A stretch of DNA of 64,000 bases from Roseburia zhanii (GCF_014287635.1 NZ_JACOPH010000004.1:171155-235154), one strand, 5' to 3'; positions 1 to 9,371 are shown, counted from the first letter of the stretch. Notes: generated by a model from the letters alone, not told the origin. Numbers and translations: made by a program.

Positions 1-567
1 TACATATTTCCACACATAATCTCCAAGTCCGGTAAGCATCAATGCACTAATTAGTCCTGATATAATCCCTGCTCCAATGGATACCCCTTTTCCAAACTGA
101 AAAGCCAGAATCAGCTGCCACAGATAAAGTGGAACACTGCTTCCCCACAGCAGCAATGCTGCAAATATACATCCTTTCATGATTTCGATATCGCTTGATG
201 CGATTCTTCCAAATCCAATTCCGAATATGATTGCTGTCAATAGGATAGAGCACAGACACAAAACCAGTAGCATCAACAGTTTCGATAAAAATGCTGCAGG
301 TTTATCCGGTAAAGACAACAGATTTTGAAAATCACCTGCATTTTGTTCCTGTTCCATCACACTTGCTGTAAAAATTCCAATAAGTACCGGAAGTCCTGCT
401 CCTATTGCCTGATAAAATGCAATCACTTTCATATTTTCATTCCATGGTGAAAAAAAGTAATATATTAAAAATATAACGCTGGTTATAATCGGAATCAGTA
501 AGTGTGCCAGAATCACAGATGTTCCTTTCATCTTTCGCAAGTCTGCGTTAAGAGATCTTCCAATCAT
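1..567 (-). CDS. Lantibiotic-immunity ABC transporter permease (MutG/SpaG-like), 3' end outside window
   Basis: Membrane subunit of an exporter that removes lantibiotics from the membrane. The 189 codons visible start with MIGRSLNADLRKMKG and contain at least four hydrophobic segments, with a polar stretch MEQEQNAGDF after the second, as in the MutG/SpaG/NisG family. The ATG follows GAGGTG and sits one base past the stop of the preceding permease, so the two are co-translated. The gene runs off the left edge. Family placement rests on the context (two dissimilar small permeases plus one ATPase) as much as on sequence; a bacitracin-type or other ABC-2 permease is the alternative. Confidence 0.8.
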   Translation of the reverse strand, partial: MIGRSLNADLRKMKGTSVILAHLLIPIITSVIFLIYYFFSPWNENMKVIAFYQAIGAGLPVLIGIFTASVMEQEQNAGDFQNLLSLPDKPAAFLSKLLMLLVLCLCSILLTAIIFGIGFGRIASSDIEIMKGCIFAALLLWGSSVPLYLWQLILAFQFGKGVSIGAGIISGLISALMLTGLGDYVWKYV

Positions 568-568
568 C

Positions 569-1300
569 TTATTTCACCTCTCTTCTCTCAAACCATTTCA
601 AAAACAGAACCGTTACAAAAACAAACCAGATGATTGAGAGACACATTCCCGGAACAATGACTCCCGTATCCAAAAGAGGATTCCCTGCTTCTGCGGCAAG
701 TCCATTTGGTAAAACATGAAGCAACGGGCACATCATTCGCATAGGGATTGCAGAAACAAGTACATACCAGATTCTGGTTTGTGATATTACCACACCGCTG
801 ACGGTAATAAATAGGCAGACGAACAGGTTTACAATCATTCCAAATCGTTCACTTAAAAATAAAGCTACCGGAATCTCCCATAACTCAGAAACCGTCAGAA
901 ACAATACTGCAATCAACGCTCCTTTCACTGGAACATGTGTCGTTAGAAGAAAGCCTCCAAGCGTTGCTCCTGCAAACACAATTACATTGGAAAACAGAAT
1001 CATGCACCCAATATAAATAATTTTCCCCAGCAACAATTTCCTTCTGTCTGTGGGAATAGTCGTTAAATGATAGTATTTTATCTTTTTCTCCTGCGCCACA
1101 GAAAGATAACAAAATAGAGCAATCATCCCCGGCAGCAAAAGTGTATACCACCAGTTCCAAACACTTTCTGCATAAGCATTTGTCATCCCAAGAGTAAATA
1201 TAAATGCCATGACAAATGTAAGAAGAGGAAATCCCCAGATAAACTTTTTTCGCATGGTTCTTTTGGCTTTTTGATGTTCTGCTTTTATAATATTAACCAT
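569..1300 (-). CDS. Lantibiotic-immunity ABC transporter permease (MutE/EpiE-like)
   Basis: Second permease of the same exporter, 243 aa, with about six membrane segments. The start chosen is the ATG giving MVNIIKAEHQKAKR, because an AGGTG site precedes it and the family begins with such a short basic cytoplasmic helix; a GTG three codons upstream is also open. The conserved amphipathic N-terminus, the segment WNWWYTLLLPGM after the first helix and the polar loop with AQEKKIKYYHL are typical of MutE/EpiE proteins. Its start overlaps the end of the ATPase gene by 8 bp, indicating translational coupling. Confidence 0.8.
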   Translation of the reverse strand: MVNIIKAEHQKAKRTMRKKFIWGFPLLTFVMAFIFTLGMTNAYAESVWNWWYTLLLPGMIALFCYLSVAQEKKIKYYHLTTIPTDRRKLLLGKIIYIGCMILFSNVIVFAGATLGGFLLTTHVPVKGALIAVLFLTVSELWEIPVALFLSERFGMIVNLFVCLFITVSGVVISQTRIWYVLVSAIPMRMMCPLLHVLPNGLAAEAGNPLLDTGVIVPGMCLSIIWFVFVTVLFLKWFERREVK

Positions 1301-2006
1301 GGATTTCACCTGCTTTCTGGTTTTTTCTTACCACATTCATAAACAAATCTTCAAGATTATCTCCCTGCTTTAATGCTCCTTCGTATCCTAAGATTCCACC
1401 TGAAATAATCCCGACTTTATCTGCAAGTAACTGTACCTCTGAGAGAATATGACTGGAGAGAATTACAGTGATTCCCTGTTCCGGAAAAGACCGGATCAGC
1501 TCTCGTAATTCCTCGATGCCTATTGGATCTAATCCATTCGTAGGTTCATCCAATATCAAAAGTTCCGGTTCTCCAAGCAATGCCATTGCAATGCCTAGTC
1601 TTTGCTTCATCCCCAAAGAAAACTGTCCTGCTTTCTTCTTTCCGGTGTTTGTAAGTGATACAATCTGCAAGACCTCATCAATTCTGTTTTCATCTGTACC
1701 AAGCAATAATTGTCTTACCTTCAAATTCTCTCTGGCGGAAAGATTTTCATAAATAGGCGGATTTTCAATTAATGCTCCTATTTTTGATAAATCTTTCCTA
1801 TCCAAAAGTTTTCCATCAAAGTAAATCTTTCCTGCAGTTGGTTTCATCATACCGGTCAGCATTTTCAATGTGGTAGATTTACCAGCGCCATTCGGTCCAA
1901 GCAGTCCATAAATCTGTCCCTTTTCGATATTAAGTGAAACATTATTTACCGCTTTCTGTTTTCTAAAATATTTACATAGATTTTGTGTCTGTAACATCAT
2001 TTCCAT
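1293..2006 (-). CDS. Lantibiotic-protection ABC transporter ATP-binding protein (MutF/EpiF-like)
   Basis: ATPase subunit of 237 aa driving the exporter made with the two following permeases. Walker A GPNGAGKST (about residue 37), signature SLGMKQRLG, Walker B LLILDEPTNGLD and the switch His in ILSSHIL are all intact. Immunity transporters of the LanFEG type carry an E-loop, often Glu in place of the usual Gln; here the segment after Walker A reads LIENPPIYENLSA, which fits that group. It is first in its operon, behind a dyad at 2025-2050 that may be the operator. No lantibiotic biosynthesis gene is visible, so the set may give resistance to a foreign peptide. Confidence 0.88.
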   Translation of the reverse strand: MEMMLQTQNLCKYFRKQKAVNNVSLNIEKGQIYGLLGPNGAGKSTTLKMLTGMMKPTAGKIYFDGKLLDRKDLSKIGALIENPPIYENLSARENLKVRQLLLGTDENRIDEVLQIVSLTNTGKKKAGQFSLGMKQRLGIAMALLGEPELLILDEPTNGLDPIGIEELRELIRSFPEQGITVILSSHILSEVQLLADKVGIISGGILGYEGALKQGDNLEDLFMNVVRKNQKAGEIHG

Positions 2007-2024
2007 CTTTACTATCCTTCCTTC

Positions 2025-2050
2025 TATATTTCATTTCTTACTGAAATATA
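2025..2050. promoter_or_regulatory. 9-bp inverted repeat ahead of the immunity ABC operon
   Basis: TATATTTCA and TGAAATATA form a perfect 9-bp dyad separated by 8 bases, ending about 20 bases before the ATPase start and overlapping its likely 5' leader. There is no T-run after it in either direction, so an operator is more likely than a terminator. LanFEG operons are commonly controlled by a two-component regulator, but no such gene lies on this side. Confidence 0.45.
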
Positions 2051-2084
2051 ACCTAACAGAAAAAAATAAAGATTTGATGAAGAT

Positions 2085-2290
2085 TTATTCCCGTATGGAA
2101 TAAACCATCAATTGAATATCATTATCAGAACTCGGCTTTCCACTGAAATCAGCAAAGCTGTTACAAATACGAAGTCCTAATTTACAGAATATCTCCGTGA
2201 TTTCATCCAAACTATATAACCTTATAGGATTTCCTTCTTTCAAAAAGAAAGCGAATACCATTTCATGATGATCTTCGCTTTCTTTTTTTA
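2085..2290 (-). pseudogene. 3' remnant of a SAM-dependent methyltransferase gene
   Basis: Reading from about 2283 to the TAA at 2085 gives a good protein tail containing HHEMVFAFFLKEGNPIRLY and LDEITEIFCKLGLRICNSF, then SSDNDIQLMVYSIRE. A helix followed by a beta-strand ending in a D-IQLMVYS strand is how class I methyltransferases finish. There is no start codon or RBS: the frame runs straight into the stop of the specificity-subunit gene. The rest of the gene was probably lost when the restriction-modification genes arrived. Confidence 0.6.
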
Positions 2291-3748
2291 CTCAAAATAT
2301 TTTTTATAAAACTTTTCTGATTCTAAATTATCATTTTTTATATCTTCGCAAACCTTTTTTAATAACTCCTTGCATTTTATCAAGAAATTATTTAATTGAT
2401 AAATCCCTGCTTCCATAAGGTTTTCTTTATCAAAAACTACCGGATTTAATTGGATTTTATTATCATATATCTTTGCTAATTTCTTCTGAAAAGCTTCATC
2501 TACACAAGGAATAATAATATTATTCCAATATCCCACAGCGAAACTTCCACCATTTGCGCCCACAGACATCTTTGTTAGTATCCCTTTATGTCTCATGTAA
2601 TTCAAATATAATCCCAAAAATATGCTTTTGATAATATCAGTTTGATTATCTATTGGATATAGCATCGTCCCATGAATGTTTGTTGTAAACTTCATTGAAT
2701 CATCACATACAACAAATGTTTTTCCAATTGTTCCTTCAGATGAAAACAATATATACTTTTCACTCAAAAACCATACGGGTATTCTCGCTCCTAAATATGT
2801 AACTTTTTCTACAAATCCTGCATCAGATATATCACTTGGGTAGATTAAAACATTGTACCCTTTTCTATAATTTTCTGTTTGAATCGAACGCCCTAAATCT
2901 CTAACTTGTAAACTAGGTCCTCTTTTTGTCCTAAAGCCAAATCCTTCCAAATCTGTATAACCATTCTTGTAATTTTCAATGTTCTTCTGCCACTGATATA
3001 CTTCTTTTGAGTAAATACCAGAATCCAGTCTTGATTTTTCTGTCAATTTTTTAATTGACGGATTTTGATATGGATATTCCCTTACAAGCAATTCTGAATC
3101 TATCATTTCTTCGGTCTGTCTCATTTTCATATTACATATATATTCTGTATAAGCAATATTTTTAATCAGATTTTCATAAAGACTAAATATCCAATCTTCA
3201 AAACATATTGGAATTCTACAATTAAGCAATAAATCTCTTGAATGCCTTATTGTTGACCCTTTAGGTGTAAGCGTATTTAATTGCTCTCTGAAATAATCAT
3301 CTCTAATAAATCCCATTACATAATATTTGTATTTTTCATTTTTAAAATTTAGTTTCACAATCCCTGATGAATATACTGCTTTTTCATTTACTCCTAAATA
3401 TAAACAGCAATCTCCTATATTCGCATCCGTACAAAAAAGCACATCTTCATTTTCAACAGTACATGCATCATAATAATTAGGATTTAAGTATATATATTTT
3501 TCTTTATCATTTGAAAATCTAATATTATCTATGCAACTATTTCTCAAAAAAATCTGATTTGACTTTTCAACATATGCTGTACTTCCTGGTTCAATTCCTC
3601 GTTCAAATGGAACATCTTTCAAAAAAAACGACAAATATTCTTCATTAGTATTCTGGATTTTAAGTTCCTTATAATTATTAGGAGATAATGATTCAATTTC
3701 TCTTATTCTTGATATTTTTACCTCTTTAGGTGCTATTAATTCATGCAT
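2288..3748 (-). CDS. Restriction-modification specificity subunit (HsdS-like)
   Basis: DNA-recognition subunit, 486 aa, expected to hold two target-recognition domains that choose the two half sites for the preceding methyltransferase. The first half has a segment near residues 105-175 (VLFCTDANIGDCCLYLG, then GFIRDDYFREQLNTLTPKG) and the second repeats the pattern near residues 320-440 (YILFSSEGTIGKTFVV, then ILTKMSVGANGGSF). Each half is followed by a helical spacer ending in a short P-C-E/D motif (CRIPICFEDWI and IIIPCVDEAFQ), the classical HsdS layout. It starts 7 bases after the methyltransferase gene ends. Low GC and AT-rich codons contrast with lysS and suggest recent acquisition. Confidence 0.75.
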   Translation of the reverse strand: MHELIAPKEVKISRIREIESLSPNNYKELKIQNTNEEYLSFFLKDVPFERGIEPGSTAYVEKSNQIFLRNSCIDNIRFSNDKEKYIYLNPNYYDACTVENEDVLFCTDANIGDCCLYLGVNEKAVYSSGIVKLNFKNEKYKYYVMGFIRDDYFREQLNTLTPKGSTIRHSRDLLLNCRIPICFEDWIFSLYENLIKNIAYTEYICNMKMRQTEEMIDSELLVREYPYQNPSIKKLTEKSRLDSGIYSKEVYQWQKNIENYKNGYTDLEGFGFRTKRGPSLQVRDLGRSIQTENYRKGYNVLIYPSDISDAGFVEKVTYLGARIPVWFLSEKYILFSSEGTIGKTFVVCDDSMKFTTNIHGTMLYPIDNQTDIIKSIFLGLYLNYMRHKGILTKMSVGANGGSFAVGYWNNIIIPCVDEAFQKKLAKIYDNKIQLNPVVFDKENLMEAGIYQLNNFLIKCKELLKKVCEDIKNDNLESEKFYKKYFE

Positions 3749-3755
3749 AACATTA

Positions 3756-5891
3756 TTACTCCAAAAACAATTTTTTTAGTTCAATTTCTTGATTTATACA
3801 CCACTCTTTGAATTCTTTAATAATTTGGGAGAAATCCTCATCCAATATAGATTCACCTTGGTCATTTGTAATAGTTTCAAATGTATCTGGATTCAATTTA
3901 TAATCATTATCAAACTTCACTGTTCGTTGTGATGGTTTTTTCTTATATCCAACTTTGTGAATGTCGCGTGTAAAGACACTATAATCATCTGAAACAAGCT
4001 TTTGTAATCGCTCTTTGGAAGGCTTATAGCCTACTAGAATTGTCGTATTTACACCTGTTTCAGCAAATACATTCTCTGGCAAATCGAACAGCGCTACCAC
4101 ACGTATTTTCTCCATAACCCAATCTCGTGCAAAAGCCCATGTATTATTTGACATAATTGCATTGCTTAATACAATTGCAAATCTCCCGCCTTCTTTTATT
4201 TGCCTTATTGCATTTTCCAGAAATACAACCCCTTTATCCAACCCTGCCTTTGGATTTGTCTCTGTATACCTGTCGTATAGTTCATATAATTTTGCTACTT
4301 CCACATCATGCGAATTTGACAAGTCCAAACTTCTATTTTTCCCAAAAGGGGGATTTGTTAATATAACATCATATTCCATCAACTCAGTTTCGTCATACCA
4401 TTTATTCCATTCGCCGCTTGAATGAATCGCATTATCAAGCAACGCAACCTTTTTATCAGTTGTTAATTTTTGTGTAATGCTTCCATATTCTGGCATATAT
4501 TTAATAACTGCATTACCATCTCCATTCAACAACATATTCAATTGAGCCAAAACTGTCATATTATAATCATTATCAAATCCGTATAACTGACAATCATCAA
4601 GCTTCATATCTGCATTGATATAACTTTTCGAAAGAAAATCTGCAATCCCACAACAAGGGTCACAAATAGTTTCACCAGCCTTTGGATTAACTATCTTAAC
4701 TATAAAATCAATAATAGGTAACGGTGTTAAAAACTGTCCCTTTTCATCCTTTTGAAATTTCGTTGCAAAATTATAAAAAATCAACTGATACAAGTCATTA
4801 TTGCTTGACCTAACAAAAGAATAGTCTTGAAATTGTTTTACAATTTCATTAGCAACTTTTACATGTTTTTCCCTTTCCCATTTAATATTATTGTCTCCCA
4901 GAATATTACTATAATAAATTTTTGCTTCTTTATACAAATTCTTCATTCTCTCAACAAAGTTCTGTACTTCCCTTTTGTTTAGCGTACCAGTATAATATTC
5001 ATCATCATTTATGTAAAACTTTAAAGTTCCACCATGGTCTTGCCTTTGCTTCTCATCATATATTTTCATCGCAATAAGTTGAATCAAAATCATGTATCCT
5101 TCTTCATTCGATAAACTTACTGAATCCAATACCCTCATAATAGAATTCAAAGCATTTTTCATATTATCATCCTGAATAGTATAGACAATATCCAAATCTT
5201 CGATATGCATACTACTTCTATCATTTTTTGAAGGATTTCTTAAAATTTTAACTATATTGTCCAAAGAAGGAATAGAATAATAAGGGTCTGTAATTTCTAA
5301 TTGATATTGCTCTAGTATTTTCTGGCTATTAGGAAAACTCAAACTGTTATCAAACCTTGTTATCTCATCCTTTATTTTCTTAAACAAGAATAATCTACCT
5401 GTATCATAGTAAATACCCAATACAAAAGGATTTTCTGGTTCTTTTATTGATGCTCTTATTTGCGAACTAAATACTTGTTCAATGCTTTTATCATTTCTCT
5501 TATACTCAATTACACCAATTGCTAGTTCTCTTACCTTTTTCAATGAAACAACATCTTTAGGATTTGCTCGATAATTTCTGTAATAATCTATCCATGCAAT
5601 ATCGGAAAATATAACAGAGTCAATTTTTATCGGTGCTGAATGTATATTACCTTTTGGAAAATATATCTCAGCTCCAATATAATCACGACTCGGTATCTTT
5701 CCAGAACTAATTAAGCTATATATAAATTCCCATTTGTAGTACTCCTCATTAGGATTTCCATTTACATCTTTAATCGAAATATTTTCAACAAAAGTACCAT
5801 CTACTGTACATAAAGACTTTGGTAATACTTCTTTTCCTCTAAATTCATTATTGTAATTTATTCTTGCCTGTGAAAAATCCATCTCACACAT
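3756..5891 (-). CDS. N6-adenine DNA methyltransferase with N-terminal nuclease-like domain
   Basis: A 711-aa modification subunit that appears to carry its own nuclease. Residues 80-175 contain Asp91, then Glu129-Tyr-Lys131 in GVIEYKRNDKSIEQ, the spacing of a PD-(D/E)xK core as in the HsdR N-terminal domain. A helical HsdM-type segment follows, including FLTPLPIIDFIVKIVNP, then the SAM site DPCCGIADFL (about residue 400) and catalytic NPPFGKNR (about 515), typical of gamma-class N6-adenine methyltransferases. No separate hsdR is present, so a BcgI-like (type IIB) enzyme working with the S subunit is the simplest reading. AGGAGG lies only 2 bases before the first ATG; Met4 at 5882 may be the real start. 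Confidence 0.75.
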   Translation of the reverse strand: MCEMDFSQARINYNNEFRGKEVLPKSLCTVDGTFVENISIKDVNGNPNEEYYKWEFIYSLISSGKIPSRDYIGAEIYFPKGNIHSAPIKIDSVIFSDIAWIDYYRNYRANPKDVVSLKKVRELAIGVIEYKRNDKSIEQVFSSQIRASIKEPENPFVLGIYYDTGRLFLFKKIKDEITRFDNSLSFPNSQKILEQYQLEITDPYYSIPSLDNIVKILRNPSKNDRSSMHIEDLDIVYTIQDDNMKNALNSIMRVLDSVSLSNEEGYMILIQLIAMKIYDEKQRQDHGGTLKFYINDDEYYTGTLNKREVQNFVERMKNLYKEAKIYYSNILGDNNIKWEREKHVKVANEIVKQFQDYSFVRSSNNDLYQLIFYNFATKFQKDEKGQFLTPLPIIDFIVKIVNPKAGETICDPCCGIADFLSKSYINADMKLDDCQLYGFDNDYNMTVLAQLNMLLNGDGNAVIKYMPEYGSITQKLTTDKKVALLDNAIHSSGEWNKWYDETELMEYDVILTNPPFGKNRSLDLSNSHDVEVAKLYELYDRYTETNPKAGLDKGVVFLENAIRQIKEGGRFAIVLSNAIMSNNTWAFARDWVMEKIRVVALFDLPENVFAETGVNTTILVGYKPSKERLQKLVSDDYSVFTRDIHKVGYKKKPSQRTVKFDNDYKLNPDTFETITNDQGESILDEDFSQIIKEFKEWCINQEIELKKLFLE

Positions 5892-5899
5892 TCCTCCTG

Positions 5900-6067
5900 C
5901 TATTTATCCCTATTTTCTTCTTTTTGAATAATTCTGTTTGATTCAATTAATGCAGTTCTTCTTACAAACTCGCTATAAGAAGCATATGCTTCTAACCGAG
6001 CTGCCTTCTTCAATTTTTCTAATTCTTCCCCGCTAACCCTAATACTCATTGAATATGTTTTGTTCAT
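5900..6067 (-). CDS. Small ribbon-helix-helix protein
   Basis: A 55-aa protein, MNKTYSMSIRVSGEELEKLK and onward, with the ribbon strand YSMSIRVS, a first helix EELEKLKKAARLEAYA and a second helix SYSEFVRRTALIE. This is the fold of Arc/CopG/antitoxin-type DNA-binding proteins. An AGGAGG-like RBS is not evident, but the ATG is 26 bases downstream of TAGGAGGGC. Its stop codon overlaps the RBS of the methyltransferase gene, so it is probably first in the restriction-modification operon and may act as its controller protein. No toxin partner is seen. Confidence 0.65.
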   Translation of the reverse strand: MNKTYSMSIRVSGEELEKLKKAARLEAYASYSEFVRRTALIESNRIIQKEENRDK

Positions 6068-6135
6068 ATTTAAGCCCTCCTAGAAAAATTATAAAATCTG
6101 CGTGGAGCATTTACAATACAAATATCCACGTTTTT

Positions 6136-6173
6136 TCAAAAAAATAGAACCCCATGCAAAATGGAGTTCTATT
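6136..6173 (-). terminator. Rho-independent terminator after lysS
   Basis: AATAGAAC-CCCAT at 6143-6155 pairs with ATGG-AGTTCTATT at 6161-6173 with one internal mismatch, and the minus strand then runs into seven T residues. It closes the argF-lysS run about 70 bases past the lysS stop. Confidence 0.65.
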
Positions 6174-6245
6174 GAACGTGTTCTCTTATCTTTGGTCATA
6201 AATTAGCCATAGGATTTAGTTTATTATGCTATATCACTAACTAAT

Positions 6246-8192
6246 TTAGTAAAGTTTTGCACCAGCTGGGATATGATTATCAACCATAATAAGATGAAGT
6301 TCTTCATCCTCTGAATCTTTAAGATTATTTACTGCCGAAAGTAACATACCACAAGATTCAATTCCCATCATTGCTCTAGGTGGAAGGTTTGTAATAGCAA
6401 TAAGTGTCTTTCCAACTAATTCTTCTGGTTCATAATATGCATGAATACCAGAAAGAATTGTTCTATCTACACCTGTACCATCATCAAGAGTAAATTGTAA
6501 AAGCTTTTTGCTCTTTGGTACTGCTACACATTCCTTAACCTTAACTGCTCTAAAATCTGATTTTGAAAATGTATCAAAGTCAACTGTTTCCTCAAACAAT
6601 GGTTCAATCTTTACATTTGAGAAATCAATCTTCTCCTCAACGGTCGCAATCTGGTCGCAATTCTCTGTCGAATCACTCTTAGATGCCTTATTTTCCTTGC
6701 TTCCGCCGTCTAATGACTTCATCGTCGGGAACAGGATCACATCCCTGATCGCCGGTGAATCTGTCATCAGCATTGCCATACGGTCGATTCCGTAACCGAT
6801 ACCACCTGTCGGCGGCATACCTACGCTGAGTGCATTTAAGAAATCTTCATCTGTATGATTTGCTTCTTCATCGCCTGCTGCAAAAAGTTTTTCCTGTGCC
6901 TCAAAGCGGGCTCTCTGGTCAATCGGATCGTTTAACTCTGAATAAGCATTTGCCATTTCCCATCCATTCATAAAGAACTCGAAACGCTCTACATAGTCAG
7001 GGTTGTCCGGTTTTCTCTTAGTCAGCGGGGAGATTTCTACCGGATGATCCATGATAAATGTCGGCTGGATCAGGTGCTCCTCTACAAATTCTTCAAAGAA
7101 CAGATTTAAGATATCACCTTTTTCATGGTGTGCTTCATATTCCACATGATGCTCATCTGCTAATTTCTTAGCTTCATCTGTGGTATGGATCTCGTTAAAA
7201 TCAACGTTTGCGTATTTTTTAACGGCATCTACCATTGTGATACGTTCAAATGGCTTTGACAGATCCATTTCGTGTTCACCATATTTTAACACTAAAGAAC
7301 CATTTACTTCCTGTGCTACATAGCGGTAAAGATTCTCTGTCAGATCCATCATGCCGTGGTAATCTGTATATGCCTGATATAATTCCATCAATGTAAATTC
7401 CGGATTATGTCTGGTATCTGTACCTTCGTTACGGAATACACGCCCAATCTCATATACACGCTCTAAACCGCCAACGATCAGTCGTTTCAGATATAACTCT
7501 AAGGAAATACGAAGTTTTACATCTTCATTTAATGCATTGAAATGTGTTTCAAATGGTCTTGCTGCTGCACCACCTGCATTTGCTACAAGCATCGGTGTTT
7601 CCACTTCGATAAAATTCTGTTCATCTAAGAATCTGCGGATACTGCTGATGATCTTTGAACGTTTGATCATAGTTTCTTTTACATCTGCGTTCATAATCAG
7701 ATCAACGTATCTCTGACGATAACGGGTATCTGTATCTGTCAGACCATGGAATTTCTCCGGAAGGATCTGTAAGCTTTTTGAAAGCAGTGTTACAGCAGAT
7801 GCATGAATGGAGATTTCTCCTGTTTTAGTCTTGAATACTTCTCCTGTAATTCCTAAAATATCACCTACATCATATTTCTTAAAATCTTTGTAAGAATCTT
7901 CTCCAATACTGTCCCTTGCTACATATGCCTGAATACTTCCCTGTACGTCCTGCACGTTACAGAAAGATGCTTTTCCCATAACACGTTTAAACATCATACG
8001 TCCTGCTATGGTAACGGTCTTGCCTTCTAATTCTTCAAAATGATCTTTAATCTCGATACTATGATGTGTCACATCAAATTTTGTGATCTTAAATGGGTCT
8101 TTGCCGTTTTCCTGCAACTCTGCAAGTTTCTCGCGGCGTACCTTTAAAAGCTGATTGATATCCTGCTGCTGTACATTTTTCTGCTCTGCCAT
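6246..8192 (-). CDS. lysS: Lysyl-tRNA synthetase (class II) with C-terminal tRNA-binding domain
   Basis: Charges tRNA-Lys. Residues 1-500 are a bacterial class II LysRS: an OB-fold anticodon domain, motif 2 in [20 protein letters not shown] and motif 3 [12 protein letters not shown]. An acidic linker follows, then a C-terminal 110-residue EMAP-II/Trbp111-like module ([19 protein letters not shown], then [29 protein letters not shown]) of the sort found at the end of MetRS. The total of 648 aa is thus longer than the usual 490-510. Start chosen at Met5 of the open frame, which has GGAGG 5 bases upstream. Last gene of a housekeeping run behind greA. Confidence 0.95.
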   Translation of the reverse strand: MAEQKNVQQQDINQLLKVRREKLAELQENGKDPFKITKFDVTHHSIEIKDHFEELEGKTVTIAGRMMFKRVMGKASFCNVQDVQGSIQAYVARDSIGEDSYKDFKKYDVGDILGITGEVFKTKTGEISIHASAVTLLSKSLQILPEKFHGLTDTDTRYRQRYVDLIMNADVKETMIKRSKIISSIRRFLDEQNFIEVETPMLVANAGGAAARPFETHFNALNEDVKLRISLELYLKRLIVGGLERVYEIGRVFRNEGTDTRHNPEFTLMELYQAYTDYHGMMDLTENLYRYVAQEVNGSLVLKYGEHEMDLSKPFERITMVDAVKKYANVDFNEIHTTDEAKKLADEHHVEYEAHHEKGDILNLFFEEFVEEHLIQPTFIMDHPVEISPLTKRKPDNPDYVERFEFFMNGWEMANAYSELNDPIDQRARFEAQEKLFAAGDEEANHTDEDFLNALSVGMPPTGGIGYGIDRMAMLMTDSPAIRDVILFPTMKSLDGGSKENKASKSDSTENCDQIATVEEKIDFSNVKIEPLFEETVDFDTFSKSDFRAVKVKECVAVPKSKKLLQFTLDDGTGVDRTILSGIHAYYEPEELVGKTLIAITNLPPRAMMGIESCGMLLSAVNNLKDSEDEELHLIMVDNHIPAGAKLY

Positions 8193-8213
8193 TTTATCCT
8201 CCATCTGCTATCC

Positions 8214-8693
8214 TTACATGGATCGCTGAATCTCTAATACCTTATACTCTAAATCTCCAACCTGTGTTTCTACTTTGACGGTATCTCCGACTTTTGCTCC
8301 GATCAGTGCACGTCCTACCGGAGATTCGTTAGAGATCTTTCCTTTTAAGCTGTTTGCTTCTGTAGAACCAACGATCTTATATTCTAATTCTTCATTAAAT
8401 TCACAATCTAAAATACGAACGGTACATCCAACGCTGATCTTGTCTAATTCTACTTCTTCTTCTACGACAACTTCTGCGTTTTTCAAAATCTTTTCAATGT
8501 CTTCGATACGGGCTTCAATATCACGCTGCTCGTCTTTTGCTGCATCGTATTCTGCATTTTCGGATAAATCTCCCTGTTCTCTGGCTTCTTTGATCTTCTG
8601 TGCCACTTCTTTTCGTTTAACAACTTTCAATTCCTGTAACTCATCTTCGAGTTTTTTAAGTCCCTGATACGTTAAGATATTTTTCTTATCCAT
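8214..8693 (-). CDS. greA: Transcription elongation factor GreA
   Basis: A 159-aa GreA that rescues backtracked RNA polymerase by stimulating transcript cleavage. The N-terminal coiled coil (LTYQGLKKLEDELQELKVVK, then REQGDLSENAEYDAAKDEQ with the acidic tip residues) and the C-terminal FKBP-like domain ending SNESPVGRALIGAKVGDTV are complete. It lies 21 bases upstream of lysS; greA-lysS pairing is common in Clostridia. RBS GAAGGG precedes the ATG by about 10 bases. Confidence 0.96.
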   Translation of the reverse strand: MDKKNILTYQGLKKLEDELQELKVVKRKEVAQKIKEAREQGDLSENAEYDAAKDEQRDIEARIEDIEKILKNAEVVVEEEVELDKISVGCTVRILDCEFNEELEYKIVGSTEANSLKGKISNESPVGRALIGAKVGDTVKVETQVGDLEYKVLEIQRSM

Positions 8694-8716
8694 GCTGCTA
8701 TTCTACCCTTCTTTAT

Positions 8717-9331
8717 TTATTCATTCTCGTAAAAAGCCTGCTCGAACTTATCATAGCAAGGCTGTTTATGCACCGTTTTTATGTTCTTGACAATCACTGT
8801 ATTATACCCGATAGGCACTGTAATGTCAAGGTTTCCGGCATCTTCCCATGGTTTTTTAAAGACCGGGATATAGATTTTTCTGCCGAATTTTATCTCCTCC
8901 TGCCGTTCACTTCCTGTTTCAAAATCTAAAATAAGATTTCCTTTGGTCTCTTCTTCACCTAATACCGCTATTTTTTCAAACGTTTTTGGAAAAAACTCTA
9001 CGATCAGTCCCTGTTCTTCATACAGCTTTTCCGATATATTTTCAAAATATGCAGCACGGTCTGTCAATACGATCAGGCGGTTTAATTCACTACCGATACA
9101 ACGTATCGCAAGAAGCACGTTTTCTATCTCATAGCCATCGATGACCACTAGAACCAGTTTCTCATAAGAAAGTTTCTTTTTCTTTAAAATAGCATCTAGG
9201 ATTTCTTTTAACTGCGGCAGATATGGATTTTCTTCTTTTTCTGCTTCTTGCTGTGTTCTGTTTATATTCTCTTTGGACTTTCTCTTTTTAAAATAGGTTA
9301 AAATTCTTATTTTTATCCATGATAAAGGCAA
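8717..9331 (-). CDS. Conserved hypothetical protein between dus and greA
   Basis: Function unknown. The reading frame (open from 9400) has no internal Met, so the start must be TTG or GTG. The TTG at 9331 has GGGAGAGAA just before it and avoids overlap with dus, so it is preferred over the TTG at 9400. The product, about 204 aa, starts with a basic stretch (FKKRKSKEN) and continues as an alpha/beta protein with strands LVLVVIDG, RLIVLTD, KIAVLG and RKIYIPVF, suggestive of a Rossmann-like fold, but no catalytic motif is recognised. Position inside the translation operon suggests a link to tRNA or translation that sequence alone does not show. Confidence 0.6.
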   Translation of the reverse strand: MPLSWIKIRILTYFKKRKSKENINRTQQEAEKEENPYLPQLKEILDAILKKKKLSYEKLVLVVIDGYEIENVLLAIRCIGSELNRLIVLTDRAAYFENISEKLYEEQGLIVEFFPKTFEKIAVLGEEETKGNLILDFETGSERQEEIKFGRKIYIPVFKKPWEDAGNLDITVPIGYNTVIVKNIKTVHKQPCYDKFEQAFYENE

Positions 9332-9371
9332 CAATTCTCTCCCTGATACTATGATGTATGCTTCAAATGCT

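Noticed and set aside
2288..5891. Standard type I restriction system
   Set aside because: No hsdR gene is present and the methyltransferase carries its own nuclease-like domain, so a type IIB-like reading fits better.
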